Part shown: positions 24,368 to 32,720 of the stretch, one piece after another | Layout of the letters: each line of letters starts with the position of its first letter | Position numbering within the stretch: the first letter of the stretch is position 1 | Origin: Algoriphagus taiwanensis | Lineage (GTDB): Bacteria > Bacteroidota > Bacteroidia > Cytophagales > Cyclobacteriaceae | NCBI RefSeq assembly: GCF_036245645.1 | Contig: NZ_BTPE01000004.1 | Span: 62,001-126,000 of the forward strand | Length of the DNA stretch: 64,000 nucleotides | Direction: 5' to 3' | Made by a program: the position numbers and the translations under genes | Notes under the pieces: generated by a model | What the model saw: the letters and a program-made list of their open reading frames with translations, nothing else | The model's database searches: none | What the model was told of the DNA's origin: nothing

Positions 24368-25597
24368 TCAAGAGGGGATATAAGTAAGGACGCTAAGTTG
24401 TTCAGGGTCGAAGATGTCCTTTGCGATTTCTTGAATATCCTCGGCCGAAGTGGATCGAATCTGATCAAATATCCGATCCAAAGGATCGATTTTGTCGTGA
24501 TCAATTAGGCTTTTTCCATAGACCAGCATCAGGGCAGCGTAGTTTTCTTCAGCCATGGCCATCTGTCCGATAGCCTGTTCTTTTGCCATATGGAGTTGCA
24601 AAGTTCCCAACTTTTTGGTTCGGAGCTTCTGCATTTCCCGGTAGACGATGGTCTGTGATTTTTTTAGGGTTTTTTCCTCTGTCCCAAAATAAATCCCAAA
24701 GAATCCTGTGTCTGAAAAGGGCTGATAGCTGGACTCGATGCTGTACACGTAGCCGTAATTTTCCCTGAGGGAAAGATTCAGGCGACTGTTCATACTAGGG
24801 CCTCCGAGAATGTTATTGAGCAGAAATAGCTTGTATCGATTGGGGTCATGCTGGGAATAGGCAGGTCGGCCGATGGCACAGAGAGATTGGGAAACCTCCC
24901 TGTTGACTGTTTTTACCTGAGGTTTGTAGGTGTGAAATCCATTTCTGACATAAAGTGTCCGTCTGGTTTGGATTTCCTTCAGTGGGCCTTCGATTGCCTT
25001 CAGGGCTTTTTCAAAAGGTATATTTCCCACCACAGAGAAAACCAGCTGCGAGGTGTCCAAATGGGTGGAAATGAAGTCAAAGAAATCCTGTTGGGAAAAT
25101 CGCCCCACGGTCTCTTCGGTGCCCAGGATATTTCTTCCCAAGGCATGATTGGCAAAGACCAAAGCATCCAAGTCATCCTGAATGGAATCATCCGGGGAGT
25201 CCCGGTACATGGCCATTTCTTCGAGGATCACCTGCCGTTCTTTTTCGATCTGCTTTTCTGGGAAAGTAGAATTGAAGGTAATGTCAAACAGCAATTCGGC
25301 TGCTTTGGGATAGTGGTCTTTTAATACCGAGGCATAAAAGCAAACCTTTTCCTTGGTAGTATAGGCATTAAGTTCTCCCCCGAGAGATTCCAGTCGGTTG
25401 ATGATATGAAAGGTCTTCCTTTTATGAGTGCCCTTGAAAGCCATGTGTTCCCAAAAATGGGCAAGTCCTTCCTGCTCTTTATCTTCATCTCGGCTGCCTA
25501 TGTTGAGAATGAATCCGCAATGAACCAAACGGGTGTGGGTGACTTCTTGGTGAACTATCCGAATCCCGTTGGGTAGCTCTTTTATATTCAATTGCAT
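24368..25597 (-). CDS. M16 family zinc peptidase (single-domain pair, insulinase-like)
   Basis: A 409-residue peptidase of the mitochondrial-processing-peptidase type. The inverted zinc motif is complete: His47-Phe-Trp-Glu50-His51 in 'GLAHFWEHMAFKGT', with the third ligand Glu in 'ERQVILEEMAM' (about 126-127). The C-terminal half is the usual inactive M16 domain. No signal peptide is visible. It is the first gene of the pair with the O-methyltransferase. Confidence 0.93.
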   Translation of the reverse strand: MQLNIKELPNGIRIVHQEVTHTRLVHCGFILNIGSRDEDKEQEGLAHFWEHMAFKGTHKRKTFHIINRLESLGGELNAYTTKEKVCFYASVLKDHYPKAAELLFDITFNSTFPEKQIEKERQVILEEMAMYRDSPDDSIQDDLDALVFANHALGRNILGTEETVGRFSQQDFFDFISTHLDTSQLVFSVVGNIPFEKALKAIEGPLKEIQTRRTLYVRNGFHTYKPQVKTVNREVSQSLCAIGRPAYSQHDPNRYKLFLLNNILGGPSMNSRLNLSLRENYGYVYSIESSYQPFSDTGFFGIYFGTEEKTLKKSQTIVYREMQKLRTKKLGTLQLHMAKEQAIGQMAMAEENYAALMLVYGKSLIDHDKIDPLDRIFDQIRSTSAEDIQEIAKDIFDPEQLSVLTYIPS

Positions 25598-25729
25598 GCT
25601 GCGCTAATCCTTTTTGGAAAGTACAAATTTAACTTGAAACGGGCTATCTCTGAATTTGATTCCGAGGATAGACAGGTTTTATACGTGCATATCCGCTTTC
25701 TTTCCAGTGTTTGGAATTATTAATGCACA

Positions 25730-25849
25730 CCTCGACTTCGCTCGGTGTCCGTCTGATCTGTTACTGAGGGAGGGGGAGGAATGCGGCTCAGCCGCATTCC
25801 TCCCCCTCCCTTTACAAATGTCAATCTAGGTGGCCGAGCGAAGTCGAGG
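25730..25849. repeat. Nested palindromic intergenic element
   Basis: Outer 16-bp inverted repeats CCTCGACTTCGCTCGG (25730-25745) and its complement (25834-25849) enclose a near-perfect palindrome at 25767-25811: two 22-bp arms around a single C, purine-rich on one side (GGGAGGGGGAGG). It occupies most of the 321-nt gap before pepP; the rest of the gap shows nothing else. The outer arms share the CTTCGACT-type motif seen at 7.8 kb and 45.2 kb. Confidence 0.85.
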
Positions 25850-25918
25850 CCATTACGAACTATTGTCAAAGAAGCCGATAATGAGATTTTATTAACTTGC
25901 CCGCTTAATTTTCAACTT

Positions 25919-27208
25919 ATGAAATATCAACCTCTTCCCAAAGAACTTTATATCCGCAACCGGGCTAAGCTCGCTGCCAAACTGGCGAAAAATTCAGTGG
26001 CCATCTTCAATTCCAACGATATCCTGCCCACCAATGCGGATGGCACGATGAAATTCAGACAAAATAATGACCTCTTTTATCTCTCTGGAATCGATCAGGA
26101 GGAAACTATCCTGCTTATCGCTCCCGATTGCCCCAATCCTGCCTGGAGAGAAGTTTTGTTCCTGAGAGAAACGAATGAGCATATCGCCGTATGGGAAGGG
26201 CATAAATACACCAAGGAAGAAGCCGAAACTGCCTCAGGAATAAAAAATATCCAATGGCTATCGGCTTTTGATCAGATTTTCAACTCGGTCATGGCTCTTT
26301 CGGAGCGGGTTTACCTGAATACCAATGAACACCTCCGTGCCGGAGTAGTGGTGGAGACTAGGGATGCAAGATTTATCAAAAGCTGCAAGGAGAAATTCCC
26401 TTTGCATGAATATGAGCGAGCGGCTCCGATCCTACATGAACTGAGAGAAGTGAAGGAGCAGGAAGAAATCAATCAGATGCAGATCGCCTGTGATATTACT
26501 GAGAAAGGATTTCGACGAATCCTCTCTTTCGTCAAACCGGGAGTGACGGAGTACGAAATCGAGGCTGAGTTTATCCATGAATTTGTCCGAAACCGAAGTC
26601 GGGGTTTTGCTTACGAGCCGATCATCGCTTCCGGTCCATCCGCCTGTGTCTTGCACTATATCGAAAACAATAAAGCCTGCAATGCCGGTGAATTGTTGTT
26701 GCTCGATGTAGGGGCAGAATATGGGAATTACAATGCGGATATGACGCGGACTATTCCTGTGAGTGGAAGATTTACCAAAAGGCAACGAGAAGTGTATGAT
26801 GCAGTCCTGAGAGTCAAGCGACAGGCGGCATCAATGTTGCGCCCTGGAGTGACAATTCAGGACTATCACAAGGAAGTGGGTCTGATTATGCAATCCGAGT
26901 TGGTTGGTTTGAAACTCATAGATCAGACCGATATCAAAAATCAGGATCCCAACTGGCCAGCCTATAAAAAGTACTTTATGCACGGGACTTCCCATCATTT
27001 GGGATTGGATGTGCATGATGTGGGCACGATGCATTTCCCGATCAAAGCCGGAATGGTATTCACGGTGGAACCAGGAATCTATATTCCGGAGGAAGGGTTT
27101 GGGATTCGCTTGGAAAATAATGTAGTGGTTCAGGAAGAGGGATATTTTGACCTGATGCGGAATATTCCTGTTGAGGCGGAGGAGATTGAAGAGTTGATGA
27201 ATTCTTAA
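25919..27208 (+). CDS. pepP: Aminopeptidase P family (M24B) metallopeptidase
   Basis: A 429-residue Xaa-Pro aminopeptidase. An N-terminal AMP_N domain (about 1-150, 'NADGTMKFRQNNDLFYLSGI') precedes the pita-bread catalytic domain. Its two-metal ligands are visible: Asp in 'LLLDVGAEY', Asp in 'NADMTRTIPVSG', His in 'HGTSHHLGLDVHD', Glu in 'TVEPGIYIP' and Glu in 'RLENNVVV'. The reading frame is open further upstream through the palindromic element, but the ATG at 25919 starts the conserved protein ('KYQPLPKELYIRNRAKL') and is chosen. Confidence 0.95.
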   Translation: MKYQPLPKELYIRNRAKLAAKLAKNSVAIFNSNDILPTNADGTMKFRQNNDLFYLSGIDQEETILLIAPDCPNPAWREVLFLRETNEHIAVWEGHKYTKEEAETASGIKNIQWLSAFDQIFNSVMALSERVYLNTNEHLRAGVVVETRDARFIKSCKEKFPLHEYERAAPILHELREVKEQEEINQMQIACDITEKGFRRILSFVKPGVTEYEIEAEFIHEFVRNRSRGFAYEPIIASGPSACVLHYIENNKACNAGELLLLDVGAEYGNYNADMTRTIPVSGRFTKRQREVYDAVLRVKRQAASMLRPGVTIQDYHKEVGLIMQSELVGLKLIDQTDIKNQDPNWPAYKKYFMHGTSHHLGLDVHDVGTMHFPIKAGMVFTVEPGIYIPEEGFGIRLENNVVVQEEGYFDLMRNIPVEAEEIEELMNS

Positions 27209-27225
27209 GCAGATTCAGATGGGGT

Positions 27226-27258
27226 AACTTTTCCAAAGTTCGAAACTTTGGAAAAGTT
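27226..27258. repeat. 15-bp-arm perfect palindrome after pepP
   Basis: AACTTTTCCAAAGTT (27226-27240), loop CGA, AACTTTGGAAAAGTT (27244-27258). It follows the pepP stop and lies before the VapBC module. The next T-run is some 30 nt further, so termination by this hairpin is possible but not textbook. Confidence 0.8.
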
Positions 27259-27353
27259 TGTTGACTCCTTTTTAAACTCTCCAGAACTATTTTGGGGAGT
27301 TTTTTATTTTTGGTGTAAATAAAAAAGTAAATTGGTGTATAGACTGTAGTGAG

Positions 27354-27548
27354 ATGAGAACGAATATTGAAATCAATCAAGAGCTGATCGAAGAGATTAT
27401 GAAGCTAGCTTCAATAAAGACAAAAAAAGAGGCTGTACACCTTGCCCTTGAAGAGTATTTAAGAAAGCTCAAATTAAAAGAATTGGCAGGGCTAGCGGGC
27501 AAAGTTCAATGGGAAGGGGATTTGGAGGAAATGCGTATTGAAAAATAG
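27354..27548 (+). CDS. vapB: VapB-type antitoxin (DUF2191-like)
   Basis: A 64-residue protein that starts like a ribbon-helix-helix DNA-binding domain ('MRTNIEINQELIEEIMKLAS', 'KTKKEAVHLALEEYLRK') and ends in a short acidic tail that should wrap the toxin. This is the usual shape of DUF2191/VapB antitoxins. It lies 5 nt before a PIN-domain gene and probably represses the pair's own promoter. Confidence 0.88.
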   Translation: MRTNIEINQELIEEIMKLASIKTKKEAVHLALEEYLRKLKLKELAGLAGKVQWEGDLEEMRIEK

Positions 27549-27553
27549 CTGGG

Positions 27554-27946
27554 ATGCAGGTTTTGGTTGATACAAGTGCTTGGATACATTTTTTTAGGGA
27601 TTCTGACCCCGTGATCCGAGAAAAGGTTAAAGTCTTGCTTTTTGAGGACAAAGCCGTGATTTGCCCCATAATTTTGCAAGAAATCTTACAAGGAATCAAA
27701 ACTGAGAAGGAGGCAGAAAGAATTTCCCATTTTCTCAATTTTATTCCAAAACTGAAAGTAGATCCCTATTTGGTTGCTATTGGATCAGCTGAAATTTTTA
27801 GGAGATGTCGGAAAGAGGGAATTACCATCCGAAAAAGTCCGGACTGTCAGATTGCTTTTTTCGCCAATTTGGAAGGAATTCCGCTACTTCACGACGATCG
27901 GGATTTTTCCCAAATTGGGAAAGTTATTCACCTTGAATTTTTCTAA
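27554..27946 (+). CDS. vapC: VapC-type PIN-domain ribonuclease toxin
   Basis: A 130-residue PIN-domain protein. The acidic catalytic residues are in place: Asp6 in 'VLVDTSAWI', Glu43 in 'ILQEILQG', Asp97 in 'SPDCQIA', and Asp114, Asp115 and Asp117 in 'HDDRDF'. VapC toxins cut tRNA or rRNA when released from VapB. The downstream hairpin ends the module. Confidence 0.92.
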   Translation: MQVLVDTSAWIHFFRDSDPVIREKVKVLLFEDKAVICPIILQEILQGIKTEKEAERISHFLNFIPKLKVDPYLVAIGSAEIFRRCRKEGITIRKSPDCQIAFFANLEGIPLLHDDRDFSQIGKVIHLEFF

Positions 27947-27952
27947 AAAACT

Positions 27953-27987
27953 AAAAACCCTCTCAGAATTAACTGAGAGGGTTTTTT
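27953..27987. terminator. Bidirectional terminator between vapC and tsf
   Basis: AACCCTCTCAG-aattaa-CTGAGAGGGTT with A-run left and T-run right, between the convergent vapC and tsf genes. Confidence 0.9.
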
Positions 27988-28008
27988 GATAGTAGAAATT
28001 CGGAGAAA

Positions 28009-28839
28009 TTATCCGATGGAGATTCTCTTGAAAGTATTAACAGTCAAGCCTTTGGTAACACCGTCAAGGTATTGAGCGATTGACTTGGAGTTGTCCTTTA
28101 CGAACTGCTGGCTCAACAAAGTATTTTCCTTGTAGAACTTCTGCAATTTACCCATAGCGATTTTTTCCAACATTTCTTCTGGCTTGCCTTCTGCTCTGGC
28201 TTGCTCCTTACCGATTTCGATTTCTCTTTCGATCATGGAAGCATCCACTCCGTCCTTATCTACCGCTACCGGATTCATAGCTGCGATCTGCATGGCTACG
28301 TCTTTTCCGGCATCTTCTACGTCAGCACCTGAAGTATTCACCAATCCTACCAATACACCTAATTTGCCATTGGAGTGGATATAAGGAACGACTTTCTCAG
28401 CAGAGATGACTTCGTAGTGAGAGATTTCGATTTTCTCACCGATTTTACCGGTCATTTCTACGATTTTCTCAGCTACGGTGATGTTTTCGAAAGGAAGGGC
28501 AAGGATATCTTCTTTGGAAGAAGCATTGTTAGCCACAGCCATATCGATCAAGGTATTTGCGAAAGCACCGAATTCTTCGTTTTTAGCCACAAAGTCAGTC
28601 TCGCAAGTCAGGGAAAGAAGGATTCCTTTTGCGCCGTTTTCGGCTACTCGGGTTACTACTACGCCTTCTTTGGTCTCGCGGTCTGCTCTGGAAGCAGATA
28701 CTTTTTGACCTTTCTTTCTGAGGATGTCTACTGCTTTTTCGAAGTCACCTTCCGCTTCAGTCAAAGCTTTTTTGCAGTCCATCATACCGGCACCGGTCAT
28801 TTGTCTCAGTTTGTTTACGTCTTGTGCAGTAATTGCCAT
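28009..28839 (-). CDS. tsf: Elongation factor Ts
   Basis: A 276-residue nucleotide-exchange factor for EF-Tu. The N-terminal UBA-like domain ('DVNKLRQMTGAGMMDCKKAL') and the TDFV motif ('TCETDFVAKNEEF') are both present, followed by the core and C-terminal dimerisation parts. It is the last gene of the rplM-rpsI-rpsB-tsf cluster. However, a strong hairpin separates it from rpsB, so part of its expression may be independent or attenuated. Confidence 0.97.
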   Translation of the reverse strand: MAITAQDVNKLRQMTGAGMMDCKKALTEAEGDFEKAVDILRKKGQKVSASRADRETKEGVVVTRVAENGAKGILLSLTCETDFVAKNEEFGAFANTLIDMAVANNASSKEDILALPFENITVAEKIVEMTGKIGEKIEISHYEVISAEKVVPYIHSNGKLGVLVGLVNTSGADVEDAGKDVAMQIAAMNPVAVDKDGVDASMIEREIEIGKEQARAEGKPEEMLEKIAMGKLQKFYKENTLLSQQFVKDNSKSIAQYLDGVTKGLTVNTFKRISIG

Positions 28840-28961
28840 GTTGTGATCAGTTTATCTAGCGATTAATTATTTTCTGTGATTGACGGTCCATGTTTCAAAA
28901 CAGAGGACCGGGGAATATTTCCTCTGGGTTAAGCTTCTCACCAGGGGAAAGAGTAAAAACA

Positions 28962-29003
28962 AAAAAATTGAACATCGGCCTGGGCCGGATGTTCAATTTT
29001 ATT
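28962..29003 (-). terminator. Terminator/attenuator between rpsB and tsf
   Basis: AATTGAACAT pairs with ATGTTCAATT around a GC-rich GGCC/GGCC top; on the - strand the hairpin is followed by TTTTTTG. It lies about 20 nt after the rpsB stop and 120 nt before tsf. It would reduce read-through into tsf. Confidence 0.82.
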
Positions 29004-29023
29004 TATTTCAAATTTGGTGTGGA

Positions 29024-29785
29024 TTACTCTTGAGTTTCGGCGTCCACGGCTTTTTTTGCCTCTTCCTCTTCAGAAAGTTTGGCTTCGTCCTTGTCTTTCT
29101 TTCTTTCGGAAAGACCTTCTTCGATGGCTGCTCCGAAAGCTTTTACCAACAAAGAAACAGACTTAAATGCATCATCATTTGCAGGGATTGGGAAGTCCAC
29201 CTCGTTAGGATTTGAGTTGGTATCTACCAATGCGAAAACCGGGATACCCAATTTTTGCGCTTCTGCGATTGCGATGTGTTCTCTTTTGATATCTACTACG
29301 AAAAGAGCTGCAGGAAGTCTGCTCAGGTCAGCGATACCGCCGAGTACACTTTCCATTTTGTCTTTCTGACGGCTTACCATCAGACGCTCTTTCTTAGCCA
29401 GGTTTTTGTAAGAATCTTCCTTCATCATTTTCTCCAAAGAAGACATCTTCTTAAGAGATTTTCTGATGGTAGCGAAGTTGGTCAACATACCACCCAACCA
29501 TCTTTCGGTCACGTAAGGCATATTGAGACGCTGAGCTTCTGCAGCTACTAGGTCTTTGGCTTGTTTTTTCGTAGCGACAAACATCACTTTTTTGCCGGAA
29601 CGTACAATTTGCTTGATTGCGTTGGATGCTTCTTCGAGGCAAGCAAGCGTTTTGTTGAGGTCGATAATGTGGATACCGTTTTTCTCCATGAAGATATATG
29701 GAGCCATTCTTGGATCCCACTTTCTCGTCAAGTGTCCGAAGTGAACACCAGCATCCAGTAAGTCTTTGTATTCGATTTTTGACAT
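29024..29785 (-). CDS. rpsB: 30S ribosomal protein S2
   Basis: A 253-residue S2 protein. It begins 'SKIEYKDLLDAGVHFGHLTRKWDPRM', contains 'ERWLGGMLTNFATIRKS' and 'LFVVDIKREHIAIAEAQKLG', and ends in a charged tail (Glu/Lys-rich, about 225-253) as in other Bacteroidota. It lies 38 nt after rpsI in the ribosomal cluster. Confidence 0.97.
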   Translation of the reverse strand: MSKIEYKDLLDAGVHFGHLTRKWDPRMAPYIFMEKNGIHIIDLNKTLACLEEASNAIKQIVRSGKKVMFVATKKQAKDLVAAEAQRLNMPYVTERWLGGMLTNFATIRKSLKKMSSLEKMMKEDSYKNLAKKERLMVSRQKDKMESVLGGIADLSRLPAALFVVDIKREHIAIAEAQKLGIPVFALVDTNSNPNEVDFPIPANDDAFKSVSLLVKAFGAAIEEGLSERKKDKDEAKLSEEEEAKKAVDAETQE

Positions 29786-29823
29786 GAATAAAATTGTTTT
29801 CTATGGAATGAAGATCGTTCCGA

Positions 29824-30210
29824 TTAACGCTTGGAGAACTGGAATCTTCTTCTTGCTTTTCTACGTCCTGGCTTCTTACGCTCGACCATTCTAGGGTCAC
29901 GAGTAAGGAAACCTTCTTTTTTCAAAGGTCCTCTGTGCTCAGCATCAAATTCGCATAGCGCTCTGGAGATTGCCATACGAGCTGCTTCAGCCTGTCCTTT
30001 GATTCCACCGCCGTCTACATTGATTTTCACGTCGTAGTTACCTTCTACACCTACTAGTGCCAAAGGCTGCTTAACTACAATCTGGTGCAAATCAAACGGG
30101 AAGTACACTTCAATTGCCTTGTTGTTTACGGTGATGGTTCCGTTGCCTGGAGTCATGTAGATTCGGGCTACGGATGTTTTTCTTCTACCGATTGTGTTGA
30201 TCATTTCCAT
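29824..30210 (-). CDS. rpsI: 30S ribosomal protein S9
   Basis: A 128-residue S9 with 'GRRKTSVARIYMTPGNG' at the start and the typical C-terminal 'KKPGRRKARRRFQFSKR' that reaches the ribosomal P site. The start 'MEMINTIGRRK' matches the form common in the phylum. It is 10 nt downstream of rplM. Confidence 0.97.
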   Translation of the reverse strand: MEMINTIGRRKTSVARIYMTPGNGTITVNNKAIEVYFPFDLHQIVVKQPLALVGVEGNYDVKINVDGGGIKGQAEAARMAISRALCEFDAEHRGPLKKEGFLTRDPRMVERKKPGRRKARRRFQFSKR

Positions 30211-30220
30211 GATTTAGCGA

Positions 30221-30664
30221 TTAAAGGGTGATGGCTTTTGGCTGCTGTGCGGCATGAGGATGCTCAGCACCTTCATACACGTACAGGTTACCGTACATTT
30301 TTCTTCCCAATCTGTTCTTAGGCAGCATGCCTCGAACGGCTTTCTCCACCAAAATCGCTGAAGACTTCTGCTTCAGGATTCTTGGGGTGGAAATTCGCTG
30401 TCCACCTGGGTATCCGGTGTGACGCACATATACTTTGGCATCCCACTTGTCACCCGTCAATCGTACCTTGTCTGCGTTGATTACAATGACATTGTCACCG
30501 CAATCCACGTTAGGAGTGAAGCTAGGCTTCGTCTTTCCTCTCAAGATTTTCGCAACCTCACTCGCCAATCTTCCCAGAATCGCAGCTTGCGCGTCTACGA
30601 CGACCCACTGCTTTTCTACGGTGGAATTGTTGGCTGAGATGGTTTTATAGCTCAGAGTATCCAC
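30221..30664 (-). CDS. rplM: 50S ribosomal protein L13
   Basis: A 147-residue L13. 'WVVVDAQAAILGRLASEVAK' (about 21-40), 'GDNVIVINADKVRLTGDKW' and 'VRGMLPKNRLGRKMYGNLYV' are all conserved. It is the first gene of the rplM-rpsI-rpsB-tsf cluster, with a promoter match 57 nt upstream. Confidence 0.97.
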   Translation of the reverse strand: MDTLSYKTISANNSTVEKQWVVVDAQAAILGRLASEVAKILRGKTKPSFTPNVDCGDNVIVINADKVRLTGDKWDAKVYVRHTGYPGGQRISTPRILKQKSSAILVEKAVRGMLPKNRLGRKMYGNLYVYEGAEHPHAAQQPKAITL

Positions 30665-30720
30665 TGTGTAACTGTTTAATTTTTAGCTTGTTATTTAATT
30701 ATCGACCCCAAAAAGGGACA

Positions 30721-30752
30721 CAAAGATAGATGCATTTTGTTTTTTATGCAAA
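30721..30752 (-). promoter_or_regulatory. Bacteroidota-type promoter for the rplM cluster
   Basis: Read on the - strand: TTTG (30752-30749), 20-nt spacer, TATCTTTG (30728-30721), an exact match to the phylum consensus with ideal spacing. It lies about 57 nt upstream of the rplM ATG. Confidence 0.75.
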
Positions 30753-30844
30753 CTATTTCCAATCCTTATTCCTAATTTTCATGGGTTTAGGTCCAAAATC
30801 CCGAATTTTCCTCGGTTTTTTAGCTTCCTTGGCCCTGCTTTCGA

Positions 30845-31555
30845 TCAGGTATTTTTTTCCAGCTGATGGACCAGTACCTGAAAGTCCTTTGGATAAGGCG
30901 CAACGACTTGAATGGATTTTCCATCCAGACCCTCAAAGGCTATAGAATAAGCATGAAGGGAAACCCGCTGCATGATGGGTAATTCTTCTGTGTCTTTTTT
31001 GAGATTGAAGCGGCGCTTGAGCGAAGAAAGGTATAAGGGATTGCCACCATATAAAGTGTCTCCGCAAATCGGAGACTTGAGATAAGCCAAATGTACTCGA
31101 ATCTGATGCAGACGACCGGTGATAGGCTTGCATTCTACGAGCGTATGCGCATAGTAGGTCTTCAAGGTGTTGAAGACGGTCTGCGCAGGCTTTCCTTCTT
31201 TACTGACTTTGGCAATTCCTTTGTTTGTCGCCACGAGGTTTCGGTCTACCAGCTCCTGCCGGAAGTCCTTGATTCCTTCGATGACGGCATGATAGACTTT
31301 TTCGACTTCCCTGTTTTCAAACTGGATGGCCAAGTGCCTGTAGGCCTCTGGATTTTTGGCAATCACCAGACATCCGGAGGTCTCCTTGTCCAATCGATGG
31401 CACAGCTGGGCATCTGCTGTGTGCATCTTGGCAAGGTCCAGAATGTTCTGCGCCTCGTGCCTGTCGTCTAAGCTCGACAGGTAAGGCGGCTTGTTGATCA
31501 CCAGGTAATCCTCGTTTTCGAACAGAATAAGGTTTTGAAAGTCTACTTTCTTCAT
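30845..31555 (-). CDS. RluA-family RNA pseudouridine synthase
   Basis: A 236-residue pseudouridine synthase with the catalytic motif 'CHRLDKETSGCLVIAKN' (Asp of HRLD) and the later 'ITGRLHQIRVHLAYLKSPI' signature. It lacks an N-terminal S4 domain, so it resembles the smaller RluA-type enzymes rather than RluD. Whether it modifies rRNA or tRNA cannot be decided here. It stands alone. Confidence 0.9.
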   Translation of the reverse strand: MKKVDFQNLILFENEDYLVINKPPYLSSLDDRHEAQNILDLAKMHTADAQLCHRLDKETSGCLVIAKNPEAYRHLAIQFENREVEKVYHAVIEGIKDFRQELVDRNLVATNKGIAKVSKEGKPAQTVFNTLKTYYAHTLVECKPITGRLHQIRVHLAYLKSPICGDTLYGGNPLYLSSLKRRFNLKKDTEELPIMQRVSLHAYSIAFEGLDGKSIQVVAPYPKDFQVLVHQLEKNT

Positions 31556-31634
31556 GGATTTTCCCGCGCCTCTTTAAAGAGGGGGCAAAGGTAAGCCAAA
31601 AGGATAGAGGAATAAAAAATACCTGTCGTTTAAT

Positions 31635-32717
31635 TTACTGTTTCTGTGGACTTGCTTTGGCTGAGTCTTCCTGTTCCTGATGCTTGATCATGGGAAGTGA
31701 AAAGCTAAATAGGGACCCTTTACCCACGGTAGAGCTGACAGAAATCTTGCTTTTGTGGCCCTCCAGAATGTGTTTGACGATGGCCAATCCCAGCCCGGTA
31801 CCGCCTTCTTTCTTGTTTCGGCTTTTCTCCACTCTATAGAAGCGCTCAAATATCCGCTTGAGATCTTCAGGGGGAATGCCTTGTCCATCATCTTTGATTT
31901 CTACTTGGAGGGTGTTTTTCCCGGGTTTAAGTGAAATCTGCACTTCCCCTCCATGGTGGTTGTATTTGATGGCGTTGAAAATCAGATTTTGGCACACGCG
32001 GTAGATTTTGGGTCGGTCGGCGTGGGTGATATATTTCCTTTCGGAGTCATACTCCCATTTGATTTTCACTTCCCGCTTGGAAGCTTTGTGCTCTAATTCT
32101 TCGATGACTTCATCGATGAGTTCTCGAAGGTCGAAATCGGAAAAGGAAAACTTGATAACTCCACTCTCCATTTGATTCAGTGTAAGCAAGTCCTGAACCA
32201 GTACATCAAGTGAATCCAAGCTTTTGGCAGCACGCTTCAGGAATTTCATCCGAACATGCTTGTCTTCTATGGCTCCATCCAAAAGGGTATGAATATATCC
32301 CTGCGTAGCAAAAATGGGAGTCTTGAGTTCATGGGAAATATCAGCGATAAATTCCCTTCTGAATTCCGCGTTTTTGGTCAGAGTTTCTATTTCTTTCTGA
32401 CGGGCGATCGCGTAGGAGTTGATCACCGAGTTGATTTTGCGAAGCGGAGAGAGGGAGGAGCGAAAGGATTTGTCCTGAATATCGGAAAGATCCTTTTTCT
32501 GGATTTTTTCCAAAAGGGTATAAATATTCCCTATTTCTCTAAAAATGAGAAACTCCAAAGTGATATTGATCAGCAAGTAGGAAATGGAAAAAATCAAAGC
32601 TCCCGCCACCAGCATATAAGTGATGGAGCTCTCGCCCATCAGGGAAAGGAAAGCAGTCGCCAAAGCAGCAATGGCAATAGCCAAAATAAGTGCTATCCCC
32701 CTGGAGTTGGTAAGCAT
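31635..32717 (-). CDS. Sensor histidine kinase, PhoR-like
   Basis: A 360-residue membrane kinase with two adjacent transmembrane helices (about 8-27 and 32-58) and almost no periplasmic loop. A linker with a coiled part leads to the HisKA domain with phospho-acceptor His129 in 'DISHELKTPIF', then HATPase_c boxes 'NLIFNAIKYN', 'DDGQGIP' and 'GGTGLGLAIV'. The tiny sensor loop suggests it senses inside the membrane or through a partner, as PhoR does with PstSCAB/PhoU. It lies 3 nt after the response regulator gene. Confidence 0.93.
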   Translation of the reverse strand: MLTNSRGIALILAIAIAALATAFLSLMGESSITYMLVAGALIFSISYLLINITLEFLIFREIGNIYTLLEKIQKKDLSDIQDKSFRSSLSPLRKINSVINSYAIARQKEIETLTKNAEFRREFIADISHELKTPIFATQGYIHTLLDGAIEDKHVRMKFLKRAAKSLDSLDVLVQDLLTLNQMESGVIKFSFSDFDLRELIDEVIEELEHKASKREVKIKWEYDSERKYITHADRPKIYRVCQNLIFNAIKYNHHGGEVQISLKPGKNTLQVEIKDDGQGIPPEDLKRIFERFYRVEKSRNKKEGGTGLGLAIVKHILEGHKSKISVSSTVGKGSLFSFSLPMIKHQEQEDSAKASPQKQ

Positions 32718-32720
32718 GTG

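Noticed and set aside
25781..25918. 46-codon N-terminal extension of pepP
   Set aside because: It is encoded by the palindromic repeat element and is rich in Pro and Arg; the conserved AMP_N domain begins at the ATG at 25919.
30730..30945. 71-codon + strand frame with a hydrophobic start near the rplM promoter
   Set aside because: It overlaps the rplM promoter and the 3' end of the pseudouridine synthase; the hydrophobicity comes from T-rich intergenic DNA.
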